DNA from: Andalucia godoyi
Lineage: Eukaryota > Discoba > Jakobea > Jakobida > Andaluciidae
DNA: 64,000 bases
Reading direction: 5' to 3'
NCBI GenBank assembly: GCA_009859145.1
Contig: VRVR01000002.1
Coordinates: 473,853-537,852, forward strand
Shown: positions 18,203 to 29,600 of the stretch, one piece after another
Layout: every line of letters begins with the position of its first letter
Position numbering within the stretch: the stretch's first letter is position 1
The notes under the pieces: model-generated
What the model saw: only the letters and a program-made list of their open reading frames with translations
Told to the model about the DNA's origin: nothing
Databases searched by the model: none
Translations under genes and position numbers: made by a program

Positions 18203-19018
18203 ATGACAGAGCGAACTGGAGGCGTGTGCTGGGGTGTGTTTTTTGTGCTGATTGGTGCGCTGGTCTCATCCGTCCAGGGTCAGTCGGGACAGACATCCGC
18301 ATGCAAAGCGTACCCTGCGCTATGTCCCCACCATGGCGTGTTCACGACGCCGAGTCCTGCGCAGTACTCGGTGAACTTTTCCACTTCTGCCGGAGCATTC
18401 ACGGTAGATGTCCTGCGATCGTGGGCGCCGATTGGTGCGGACAGGTTCTATGCGCTTGTAAAAAGCGGTTTCTACAACGACGCCCGCTTCTATCGTGTGC
18501 TACCGGGATTCGTGGTGCAGTTTGGGATTGCGGCCTCGGCTGGGGTGTCTTATATCTGGGAAAACGACGACAAGTTCCACACCAATCTGCCCAACGACCC
18601 TGTCATTTCCGGTATTTCCAATGTCCGAGGTTGGGTTTCGTATGCAGCGGCCGGAGATCCCGTCACGGGACTTGCAGTCAACCGAACGACTGAGATCTTT
18701 GTAAACTACGGCGACAATTCCAGGTTGGACAAATTTGGGTTTGTGCCGTTTGGAGTCGTGAAAAGCACATCGCAGATGGGTATCGTCGATCGTTTGTATT
18801 CGTACGGCGAAGTCCGCGACATTTGCGCGCAAACCGTGGCAGTGGATTCCAAGGCGCAGCACCCTCTCAAGTTTGCGCATCCATCGTCAACGGAAGCGGG
18901 GCCAAGATACAATTGCACCGGCCCTTATGCATCCATGATTTACGACGATGGTAACGACTATCTGGTGTCTGACTTCCCGCTGATGGACTATGTTATTTCT
19001 GCCATCGCAACACCCTAG
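18203..19018 (+). CDS. Secretory-pathway cyclophilin-type peptidyl-prolyl isomerase
   Basis: About 271 residues from ATG 18203, chosen because a signal peptide starts there (WGVFFVLIGALVSSVQG). The cyclophilin core follows: PIGADRFYALVKSGFYNDARFYRVLPGF...QFG carries the catalytic Arg (in FYRV) and the FVVQFG strand (written apart here; the two pieces adjoin at about residues 95-113). Later FVNYGDNSRLDKFGFVPFGVV matches the conserved F.N...N..LD...F..FG.V block. The usual catalytic tryptophan or histidine region is not clear, and the C-terminal extension has several cysteines. The family speeds proline isomerisation during folding. Location is probably the ER lumen or extracellular, as there is no KDEL-like ending. 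Confidence 0.9.
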   Translation: MTERTGGVCWGVFFVLIGALVSSVQGQSGQTSACKAYPALCPHHGVFTTPSPAQYSVNFSTSAGAFTVDVLRSWAPIGADRFYALVKSGFYNDARFYRVLPGFVVQFGIAASAGVSYIWENDDKFHTNLPNDPVISGISNVRGWVSYAAAGDPVTGLAVNRTTEIFVNYGDNSRLDKFGFVPFGVVKSTSQMGIVDRLYSYGEVRDICAQTVAVDSKAQHPLKFAHPSSTEAGPRYNCTGPYASMIYDDGNDYLVSDFPLMDYVISAIATP

Positions 19019-19214
19019 CCCTAGTGGTGATTTTGCCATCTATCGCAATTGCAATAGATGAAACAAACGAACGAACAAACAAACAAACCAAAAAAAAAAA
19101 AGGCGATAGAATCAGAAGAAGTGGGGAAAAATGCGTTACAGCACTGATTTTCATGATTATAAATTAAGATAGAGGGCGAGTAAAGTCAGACAAAGCAAAC
19201 GCACAGAAAGCAAA

Positions 19215-19774
19215 TCATTTGCGTTGGAACAACCCATAGAACGCAAACAGGACGTAAGGGACCCCGCTCCAAATGACAATGGCTACAGTGTGCATGAGCT
19301 TGGAAAACAGCTGCTCAGAGGACGACATTGTGAATTGCAAGTGTGATATCGCAGAACCAGCAAATCTGAGCAGCATCGTCGTCGCCCATGTCTGAAGCGT
19401 CCGGGACACTTGGTCTGTCATTGGGCGAAACGCGTATGCTGACTCTGTTTTTGGAATCAGCTGCTTCGAACCACCATGTGCAGAGACAGACGACGATGGC
19501 GACGACGATCTGTGCTGGGACTTCTGATAATAATCTTTGGCCTTTTGCAAGCGAACCTCGCGTTCAGCCGGGTCTGCGTCCGCCAAAAGTCCTTTTTCAA
19601 TCGCCTTGCCGAGGAAGCTGTGAAAGTCGAGAAAGACACGCGTCAGGATTTTGTCATTCTTGGATTTTCCCTCCTTCGCTTCGCTTCTTCTTCTGTCGTC
19701 CAAACATGGAAAAGAAAGAAAGTTGCAAAGAGAGTTCAAAACACATACCGATGAAGACCGCTCTCGTCGGTCAT
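19215..19774 (-). CDS. Two-exon gene for a small tail-anchored protein of unknown function
   Basis: The minus-strand frame is open across the intron, which hides the real structure. I infer exon 1 at 19774-19749 (26 nt: MTDESGLH plus two bases), an intron at 19748-19693 (56 nt, GTATGT...ACAG), and exon 2 at 19692-19215. The splice restores the frame exactly and gives 167 residues. This is preferred because the unspliced frame has no credible start and would put a hydrophobic, cysteine-rich insert before a charged helix. The protein has a basic N-terminus, a helical stretch (FLDFHSFLGKAIEKGLL), a Ser-rich linker and a C-terminal hydrophobic segment (AIVIWSGVPYVLFAFYGLF) ending in QRK, which looks like a tail anchor. 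No family recognised. Confidence 0.6.
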
Positions 19775-20146
19775 GGATCACACGACACAATTCACCCAAG
19801 GCGTGGTTCTTTAGATCCAGCTCTGCTGATGGGGGAGGGGGGAACAACGAATCTGCTGCACTCCAAATCCAAAAAAAGACTTCGCCAGATTTCCGTCGCT
19901 CTCACGGCTGAGTGTTTTTTTTTTTCGCACCCCCCCTTTCAAACGCACTTTCCATACGGCATCAGCACCAAATCCAAAGGAGTATTTCTTTGTCTCGGGA
20001 GATTGGGGAGTCTGCGCAGATTCCAAGGAAGTTTTTCGACTCCTCGATTTTGCAGCTTTGAAAACGATCGTAGAGGACTGACAGTTTGGAAATTGATCAG
20101 CACTGACAGCACTGACAGCCATTCTCCTCACATGTCAACCGCCCAA

Positions 20147-20184
<38 letters not shown>

Positions 20185-20586
20185 CAGACGCAGAGAGGCT
20201 CGTTGCACTTTGAGAAAGGACCTTTCGTTCCCTACTTTTCGTTTTTGTTTTCGTTTGTTTTGCCCCTTTTCTGCCTTTTGCCATTCCTTTTCTCTTCTTT
20301 TCTCTTCTTTTCAAGAATTCTTGTGTTTTTTTATATAATAATAATTTTCTTGTGCAGATCGCTCTTCAAGTTTCTCCTTTTCTGTCTGTCTCTCTTTCAC
20401 TTTTTTTGGCGAATTCGTGTATGCGCATTTTGTTTGCTGAACGGAAAACATTTTGCCATTGACACATATTATTCACGGATACTGCTGCCTTTCTCCTCCG
20501 AAAGAAGAAGAGGAACCAGAAACAGAGAAGAGGTTTTTGGGTATTCTTCCCATCTTTTTTTTCTTTTTCTAAATATCCTGCCGGAT

Positions 20587-20639
<53 letters not shown>

Positions 20640-20689
20640 CCCCCCCCCCCCCCCCCCCTTCTTTTCCCATCTTCTTTTGATTTCGTAAA
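19775..20689. other. Intergenic region upstream of the dynein gene
   Basis: About 0.9 kb with low-complexity sequence: a TG run into a GA run (20149-20184), a long pyrimidine-rich stretch, a TC run of about 45 bases (20590-20634) and a poly-C run of about 19 bases (20640-20658) ending about 30 bases before the dynein ATG. The frames here encode low-complexity residues only. It probably holds the divergent promoters of the tail-anchored protein and the dynein. Confidence 0.5.
20590..20658. repeat. TC run followed by poly-C just upstream of the dynein start codon
   Basis: A TC dinucleotide run of about 45 bases, a short spacer and about 19 consecutive C. It falls in the 5' leader or core promoter of the dynein gene. 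Such tracts are prone to length change and assembly error. Confidence 0.95.
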
Positions 20690-23600
20690 ATGGCATTCGA
20701 TGCGCGTCATCGCTACCTGATGGGCCGGTCGGCAGAGGTTCTTGGTGCCGAGTTGCGCGCGGAAATTGAGGACTGTTTTGCCTCCAATGCACGTGTCCTG
20801 AAGGCGTTCTTGGACGGCGAAGAGCCTTCGCGGTTGTTTCTGCTGCACAAGCCCAAGCTTCCGGAGCCCGATGAATCGTCGGGATCTGTGCAAGTTCCAA
20901 CGAAGGCTCCCAACCTGCTCCTCTCCACAGGGCAACCGAAGGATCTCGGTCTTGGTGGTCGCTGTGTGTATTTCGTGCGAGTAACAGCTCCTGGGAAAGC
21001 TGTTTCGACCAAGGAGGCCGACCTTGCAAATGATGTGGAAATTGGCGTTGTGGGCGGCGCGTCTGCACTTGATTCTTTGCACAAAGTTCTTGACAAGGTA
21101 TTCTTCCCACTGCTCCGTGCACAAACCGAGTGGGGGAAATCAAGCACGGATGATACATCCGAGTTTTTCTCCACGATGAAAAAGTTTGAAGAAACGCTCT
21201 CCAACGTTGTCAAAGTACAGCAAGAAGGTATTGAGCTCAAAAGACCTGACAAGCGGTTTGCCGTCGCAAACAATCAGCAAGCTTTTGTGTCAGCGTCTCA
21301 AGAATCCGAGCTCGTTGCACACTTCGAAGCGGTTGTCGAAGACTGGTGCGCGGCCACCGAAAGACTTCTTGCAGAATCTGAGCAAGGTCGCGTGGATTCC
21401 GAGGACGCTGGCCCAGACACGGAGCTGGACTACTGGAGAACGAGAATGGGGAAATTCAATTCCGTCACCGAACAACTGAAACTGAGGGATTGCAAGACGA
21501 CGCTGGGCGTCCTTACGCAAGCTCGCTCCAAGGTGCTCAAGAAATGGCGTTCTCTGGATACTCAGATAACAGACGCAGCGAACGAGGCGAAAGACAATGT
21601 GAAGTACCTCAGCACGCTGGAGAAGTATCTCGAGCCGCTGTACGGCGGAGTTCCCAATCAGATTGTCGACTCTCTTCCTGGTTTGATGAACAATCTCAAA
21701 ATGATGCACACCATTTCGCGGTACTACAACACCACCGAACGAATGACCACGCTGTTTGTCAAGTTGACGAACGAAATGATTCGCAACTGCAAGAAGACCA
21801 TCAAAGCTGACGGTAAGTTGTGGGACCAGGACCCAAGTTCGCTGATTCGAAAACTCGAATCTTGTCTTCGTTTGAATGAGGCCTACCAGGAGCAATACAG
21901 GTTGACGAAGGACAAGCTGCTCTCACAGCCCGGAGCCCGCCAATTCGACTTCAACGAGTTGCAGATTTTCGGCAAATTTGAGCTTTTTTGCAAGCGTGTT
22001 CAAAAGCTTGTCTATGTGTTCTCGACAGTTGAGCAGTTTTCCGCTCTGGCGAAGCATTCGATCGATGGGATGGAGAATTTGATCAAGAGATTCCAAGAAA
22101 TCGTAGATGATTTGAAGAGAAAGCCATACGACTTGCTAGATCACACGAAGGCTCAGTTTGACAAGGATTACATCGATTTCAACAAGAACATCGAAGAGCT
22201 GGAAACAGCCTTGCAAGTGTTCATCAATTCCTCTTTCGAGAACATCACTTCGACGGAGAACGCGCTGGCATTGCTCAAGAAGTTTCAATCCATTTTGCAG
22301 CGCGAGAATCTCCGTGCCGACTTGGACTCGAAATACATGGTGATTTTCCACAACTACGGTTTGGATCTCGAGAATGTCCAGAAGACGTACGAGAGATACA
22401 AGCACAATCCTCCTCTGATCCGCAATGCCCCGCCGGTTGCAGGAAACATCACATGGTCGCGCCAGTTGCTCCGTCGTATCGAAGAGCCGATGAAAAAGTT
22501 CCAGCAGAACAGAACCATCATGAATACAAAGGAGTCGAAGAAAATCATCCGCACATACAACAAAGTAGCTCGCGCGCTCGTTGAGTTTGAGACTCTCTGG
22601 CACTACGCCTGGATGAAGTCGATCGAGACTGCAAAGACGGGATTGCAAGCGACGCTGATTGTTCGGCATCCGGAGACCGGACGGTTGTTTGTCAACTTTG
22701 ATCACGAAATTCTGCAGCTTATTCGGGAAACCAAATGGCTTCTTCGGCTGGGGGTCGATGTTCCCGAATCAGCCAAGATGGTCTTGCTGCAGGAGGACAA
22801 GTTCAAGTCCTATTACAACCAGCTGTCTTACGCATTGAAGGAGTACGATCGAGTCACTGCCAGGATCATCCCTATCGTGCGGCCGATCATTAGCCCGCAT
22901 CTCGAGGATCTCGATAAGAAGATTCAGCCGGGTATGACGATTCTGACGTGGACATCCATGAACATCGATGGCTACTTGCACCGTGTGCACTCCGGTCTGG
23001 CCCGGTTTGAGGAGCTGGTCATCAAGATGAATGACATCATTGAAAACCGCATTGAGAAGAACCTCAAGGTGATCTCGAAGACGCTGTTGGTGGATCTTCC
23101 TTCGGACCAGACATTCTCTCTCGATCAGTTTGTTGCTTTGCAAGAAAGACACATCAAGTCCCAGTCGTCGCAGATGAACATGAAGAACATGGAAGTGGAG
23201 CGTGCGGTGGATGATCTTATGGAGACGATCAAGGCCTTTGCATTAGAGTTTGTTGTTGTCCCCGATGAAGTATGGGAAGAGGAGATTTCCAAATTGCGAA
23301 AGCACTACAATCGTCTTATGTTCAAGGCAATTTTGTCCGCGACCACAAAGTCCTTGCAGATCGTGAAGAAGCGAATCGGCTCTCGATCTCGCAGCGGAGA
23401 AGTTGTGGTTGAAAGACCCTTCTTCAATGTTGATGTAGAGCTGCAGCCTCCTAATGTTCTGATGAATCCTTCTCTCGACGAAGTGCAAGAGGCAATTAAT
23501 CGAGCTGCAATTGCAGTGCTTCGGTGCTCCAAACAGTTGTTCCAATGGTCGGTGAAGACTATGGATCCTGCCCTGAAGGAGTCCTTCTACCCGGAGCTGG

Positions 23601-26600
23601 CGAGAAACAAGGAAATCGTCAAAGTAGTTTTGCTCCTGACTGGTGGAATCCACGGACTGAAGCAGCAGGTGTATGAGTATTTGCAGACGTTCCGCCAGTA
23701 TGATTATCTGTGGAAGGACAACAAGCAGGAGGCATATTCCGAGTTCATGAAGAATCAGCCAACACTGGAGGATTTTGAAGGAGAACTAAAGAAATACATG
23801 GCAATCGAGCAGCAAATTGTCGCCATCAACCCCTCTCATACTATCGGATCGCTGACCCTGCAAACCCAGCCGCTGAAGAACGCGTTCAAGTCGGAGGCGG
23901 CTGCGTGGAAAGCGCAGTATGCCAAGAATCTGCATGCGCAAGCGAAACAGGATCTCGAGAACATTTCGAATTACATGACTGAGACAACAAAGAAATTGCA
24001 ACGTGATATTTCAGATCTCGAGGATTTGCGATTTGTAATGACAACTCTCAAGCAAATTCGAGAAAAGGAATCCGAAATCGACATGGAAGTGAATCCTGTG
24101 GAGGACATGTATCAACTGCTTGCAAGATACGATGTCCGCGGCATTTCAAAGGATGAAACGGACGCTGTCGCCGAGCTTCGATACCGCTGGAAGAATCTCG
24201 TCACTCTGGCGAACGAGACCAACGAGCGTATTGCGCAGCTTCAGGGAGGATTCAAGCGTGATCTTGTGAAGGCCGTGAAGCAGTTTAAGATTGATATCGT
24301 CACATTTTCCAACGACTACGAGTCCAATGGTCCAAATGTTCCAGGCATCAAGCCGCATGAGGCCATGGAACGGCTTAACAAGTATAAGCGTCTTTTCGAA
24401 GAAAAGGAGCGCAAGTTTGAGACGTATGCTGTCGGCGAAGAATTGTTCGGATTACCTCATGAAGAATACCCGCAACTGCAGAAGGTGAAGAAGGAGTTGT
24501 CGTTACTGGACAAGTTGTACACCCTTTTCATCAAGGTTGTTGAGCGTGTCAACTCGTATGCCGAGATTCTGTTTGAGGACTTGGATTTCCAGGCGATCAC
24601 CACGGAGATTGAAGGTTTTCAAAAGCAGTCGAAGACACTTCCCAAATCCTTGCGTGAATGGGAGGCGTTTTTGCAAATGAAACAGACCATCGACGATTTC
24701 CTCGAGCTGCAGCCGCTGCTGGAGCGTCTTTCCGACAAGGCAATGCGGCCACGACACTGGCAGCAACTGCAGCAAATCACTGGCCATACCTTCAAGCGAG
24801 ATGCTGAGTTTAAGCTGCGCCATCTGCTTGAAGCGCAAGTCTTGAAGTTCCGGGACGACATCGAGGATCTTGCGGTTTCCGCTCTCAATGAGGCAGAGAT
24901 TGAGAATAAGTTGTCGCACATCCAGGACGATTGGGCGAACCAGGTTCTTGAGTTTGGTGAGTTCAAGAATAAGGGTCCGATCATTCTGCGAGGTGCGGAA
25001 GCTCAGGCGATTATGGAAAAATTGGAGGATTCTCAGATGCAATTGGCATCCATGATGTCCTCTCGTTTCCTGACTCCATTCCGAGCAGAGGTGTCAGATT
25101 GGATTGAACGACTGTCAACTGTCGCCGAGGTTCTCGAGCTGTGGTTGGGCGTGCAAGCAATGTACATGTATTTGGAAGCTGTGTTCACTTCTGGCGACAT
25201 TGCAAAGCAGCTGCCGCAGGAAGCAAAGCGCTTCCAGAACATCGACAAGACCTGGTTGAAGATGATGGCAAAAGCGTTCGAAGTCCGAAATGTCGTGGGA
25301 TTTGCCTATGGCAACAATCCTTTGCAGAGTTTGCAGTTCATGAAGGATCAGCTGGAAATCTGCCAAAAGTCGCTTACTGGCTACTTGGAGCAGAAGAGAA
25401 ACTGCTTCCCGCGCTTCTACTTCGTCTCGGATCCCGTGCTTCTGGAGATTCTTTCTCAGGCGTCCGATCCGAATTCCATCCAAAAGCATTTGCAGTCCAT
25501 TTTTGACTCGATTGCTGCCGTCACGTTTGATGCAAAGCAGAAGAGCAAGGTCCTTGTCATGCACTCGCCGGAAGGAGAGTCTGTCAACTTTGAACACCCA
25601 GTGGTCTGCGAAGGCAATGTGGAGGACTGGCTGACTGTCATGGAGCGTTCTATGCAGAGCACAATGAAGTCGATTGTTCGCAATGCTGCTGCGGATTCTG
25701 GCAGCATGGGTCTTCGCGAATTCATTGATCAGTATCCATCCGCAGTTGCGTTGCTGGGTATTCAGTTCATCTGGACTGCAGATGTCCAGGAAGCCCTCAA
25801 CCGGTCCAAGACGGAAAAGAGAGCTATGAGCGACACCAACAAGAAGGTTTCCGGAATCATGTCGGATCTGACGCAGATGACGACCCAGGAATTGACTCCC
25901 ATGAACAGAACCAAGGTAGAGACACTGATCACTATTCAAGTTCATCAGCGCGATGTCTTTGACGAACTTTCGAAGAAGCGAGTGCGGGATGCCTCGGACT
26001 TTGAGTGGCAGAAACAAGCTCGTTTCTACTGGAGCACGGACAGGGATGACTGTGTGATCTCCATCGCCGACATCGATTTCAAGTATTCCTACGAGTACTT
26101 GGGCTGCAAGGAGCGTCTGGTTATCACGCCTCTTACGGATCGTTGCTACATTTCCCTGTCGCAAGCACTTGGTATGCATCTTGGAGGGGCCCCCGCAGGG
26201 CCTGCCGGAACCGGAAAGACCGAAACCGTCAAGGATCTCGGGCGGACTCTTGGCAAGTACGTCGTCGTTTTTAACTGTTCCGATCAGATGGATTTCCGTG
26301 CAATGGGAAAGATCTACAAGGGGATTGCGCAGTCTGGCTCCTGGGGCTGCTTCGATGAGTTCAACCGCATCAAATTGGAAGTGTTGTCCGTCGTCGCACA
26401 GCAGGTCCAGTGCATCTTGGTGGCGATTCGCGATCGCCAGGAGCAGTTCACATTCACGGACGGTCAGGTTTGCGTGTTGAAGCGTGAATGCGGATTCTTC
26501 ATCACCATGAATCCTGGTTATCAGGGGCGCCAGGAGTTGCCGGAAAACCTGAAGGCTTTGTATCGTGGAGTTGCCATGATGGTCCCCGACCGTAGGATCA

Positions 26601-29600
26601 TCATCAAAGTGAAGCTTGCGGCTTGCGGTTTTGAGCAGAACGAGAATTTGTCCATCAAGTTCAACATTCTCTATGCCCTTTGCGAGCAGCAATTGTCCAA
26701 GCAGCCGCACTACGATTTCGGATTGCGAAATATTCTGTCCGTCTTGCGTACCGCAGGTGCCACGAAGCGGAAGAACCCCGACAAGTCCGAGCCGTATCTT
26801 TTGATGAGAACGCTTCGTGACATGAATACCTCGAAGCTTGTCGCAGAGGACGTGCCGTTGTTTCTGTCCCTGATCAACGATCTGTTCCCGGGAATGAAGG
26901 CCGACAAGGCGCGCTTCCCAGAAATCGAAGCCTCCATTCAGTCTAACATCGAGAAATCTGGTTTGCAAAACCACGGTCTCTGGATTGAGAAGGTTATTCA
27001 ATTGTACGAAACGTCCGTGGTTCGTCACGGAATCATGGTCGTTGGTCCGTCTGGTGCTGGAAAATCGAGATGCTTTGAGATTTTGCTGAAAGCTTTATCC
27101 GAGTGCGTGAAGCCGCATAAGGAACTGCGTATGAATCCGAAAGCCATGACTGCGGAGCAGATGTTTGGTCGGTTGGATCCCATCTCGAATGACTGGACGG
27201 ATGGCATCTTTTCAGCGCTATGGCGTAAGGCAAACGACAAGACACAGATGCGTAACACTGTTCCCTGGCTGATTTGTGATGGACCTGTCGACGCCATCTG
27301 GATTGAGAACCTCAACACCGTTTTGGACGACAACAAGCTGCTCACTTTAGCGAATGGTGACCGTATACAAATGTCGCCGGAGATGAAGATGTGCTTCGAA
27401 GTCGAGAACTTGAACAATGCTTCGCCGGCAACGGTGTCGCGTGCTGGCCAGATTTACATGTCGGAGTCAGTTCTTGGCTGGGAACCTGTGCTAAAATCGC
27501 ACATGTTTCCGACGGGTGCTGTGAAGGAGGATGCTCGCCGAATTACCTGCAAGGATTCTGAAGCGATGCTTCTTTCCAAGCTGTTTGACCAGCATGTAGC
27601 GGATCTGCTCACTTTCTCGCGGAAGGAATGCGTGCCTGTCATGGGGGTTTCGGAACTGAACCAGATTATGACGATGTATGATCTGTTGATGCCGTTGCTT
27701 CGTGTTGCAAACGAGGCGTCCGGCGGCTGTTCTGATATGCATGTGGAGCGCTTGTTTTGGTTCACTGCGTGGTGGTCTATTGGAGGTCTTCTCGAGACCA
27801 AAGATCGCACTAGGTTCTCTGAATTCATTTCGAGCCGAACAAAGCAGAGTCCGCCTTCTGATAACGGATCCATGTGTTTTGACTTCTTCGTCGACGACGT
27901 CACGGGTGCCTGGACACACTGGCGCTCGCGCATTCCGTCTTGGGAGTATCCTGGCGATTCAAAGTTTGAATTCTCGACGCTGTTCGTTCCGACGCTGGAC
28001 TCCGTGCGCTTGGATTATCTGCTAGGCATCATTGCAAAGCAGGAGAAATCCGTGCTGCTCGTCGGTGGTCCTGGTACTGCGAAGACCGTGACAATCGAAA
28101 ACTATCTGATCACAAAGAGCGATCCGGAGACCATGTTGTACAAAAAGATCAACTTTTCGTCGGCGACGTCTCCGTTGATCTTCCAGCGAACGATTGAGGC
28201 CAACATTGACAAGCGTGTGGGAAACACGTATGGTCCTGCCGCTGGCCGCAAGATGACCGTGTTTGTGGACGATATTTCCATGCCCGAAATCAACGAGTGG
28301 GGTGACCAAGTCACAAACGAAATTGTTCGTCAAGTCGTGGAGAGTCGGGGAGTGTACAACTTGGAAAAGCCGGGTGAGTGGAAGAAGATCGTTGATGTCC
28401 AATTCCTTGCCGCGATGAATCACCCAGGCGGTGGAAAGAACGATATTCCAGCTCGCTTGAAGAGGCATTTTGCAATTTTCAACGTGACACTGCCGTCGCA
28501 CACCGCGATTGACCAGATCTATGGCGCGGTTCTTCGTGGAAGATTCTGTTCCTCGGCTGGATTTGACGAGGAGACGGTCGGCATTTCGACCAAGCTCACT
28601 CCGTCCACAATCTTGTTGTGGGAGCGTGTGGCTGCGAAGATGTTGCCGACGCCATCCAAGGTACATTACATCTTCAACATGCGTGATCTTTCTCGGGTTT
28701 TCCAGGGTGTGATGCAGTGCCCGCCGAACATTGTTGCGAATGCGGAGATTCTGTTGAAGTTGTGGCGGCATGAGTGCAACCGTGTTTTCTCCGATCGATT
28801 GAATACCGTGGAAGACAAGATTTGGTTTGACGACGCAATGCAAAAACTTGTCGTGGAATCATTTGGTACAGAGTTTGCGGAGAAGACCAAAGCACCCGCG
28901 TACTTTGTGGACTTCCTCCGGGATGCTCGTGAGGACCCTGAAACTGGCGAAGCTCTGGAGCCTCGTCCGGACGTCTACGAACCGGTGGTTTCGCGCGAAG
29001 GGCTCACGGAACGCTTGTACATGTTCATGAAGAAATTCAACGAGACTTCGAAGGTTCGCAAGCTCGATCTGGTCCTGTTTGATGCAGCGGTGAAGCATCT
29101 GATTCGAATTGCTCGCATCCTCCGTCTACCTCGAGGAAATGCCTTGCTGGTTGGTGTTGGGGGTTCAGGTCGCCAGTCTGTGACCCGTCTTGCATCGTAC
29201 ATCCGGGGCTACGATACATTCCAGATCACCTTGACAAAGACCTACAATGCTACAAACCTGTGCGAAGATTTGCAGCGGTTGTACAAGACCACTGGTGTCG
29301 AGGGCAAGCCCGTGACGTTCTTGTTTACAGACAATGAGATCAAGGACGAGTCGTTCCTGGAGTATGTGAACAACATCTTGTCTTCTGGAGAGATTGCCGG
29401 GTTGTTCCCGAAGGAAGAGCTGGACGCCATTGTGAACGAGCTTCGTGATGTGGCCAAGAAGACAAAACCGGACACGCTTGGGAAGAACGATACGTATGAC
29501 AATCTGTATCGTTTCTTCATTGACCGTGTACGCGACAATTTGCACATTGTTTTATGTTTCTCACCAGTTGGTGAGAAGTTCAGAACGCGCGCAAGAAAGT

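Noticed and set aside
19811-20131. 106-residue minus-strand frame upstream of the tail-anchored gene
   Set aside because: I tried joining it as an upstream exon, but no splice pair kept the frame as well as the short two-exon model, and its residues look non-coding.
20149-20688. 179-residue frame upstream of dynein
   Set aside because: Encodes repeats of Ser/Leu/Pro from microsatellites only.
25115-27028. 637-residue antisense frame in the dynein gene
   Set aside because: Arises from codon bias of the strongly conserved dynein sequence on the other strand.
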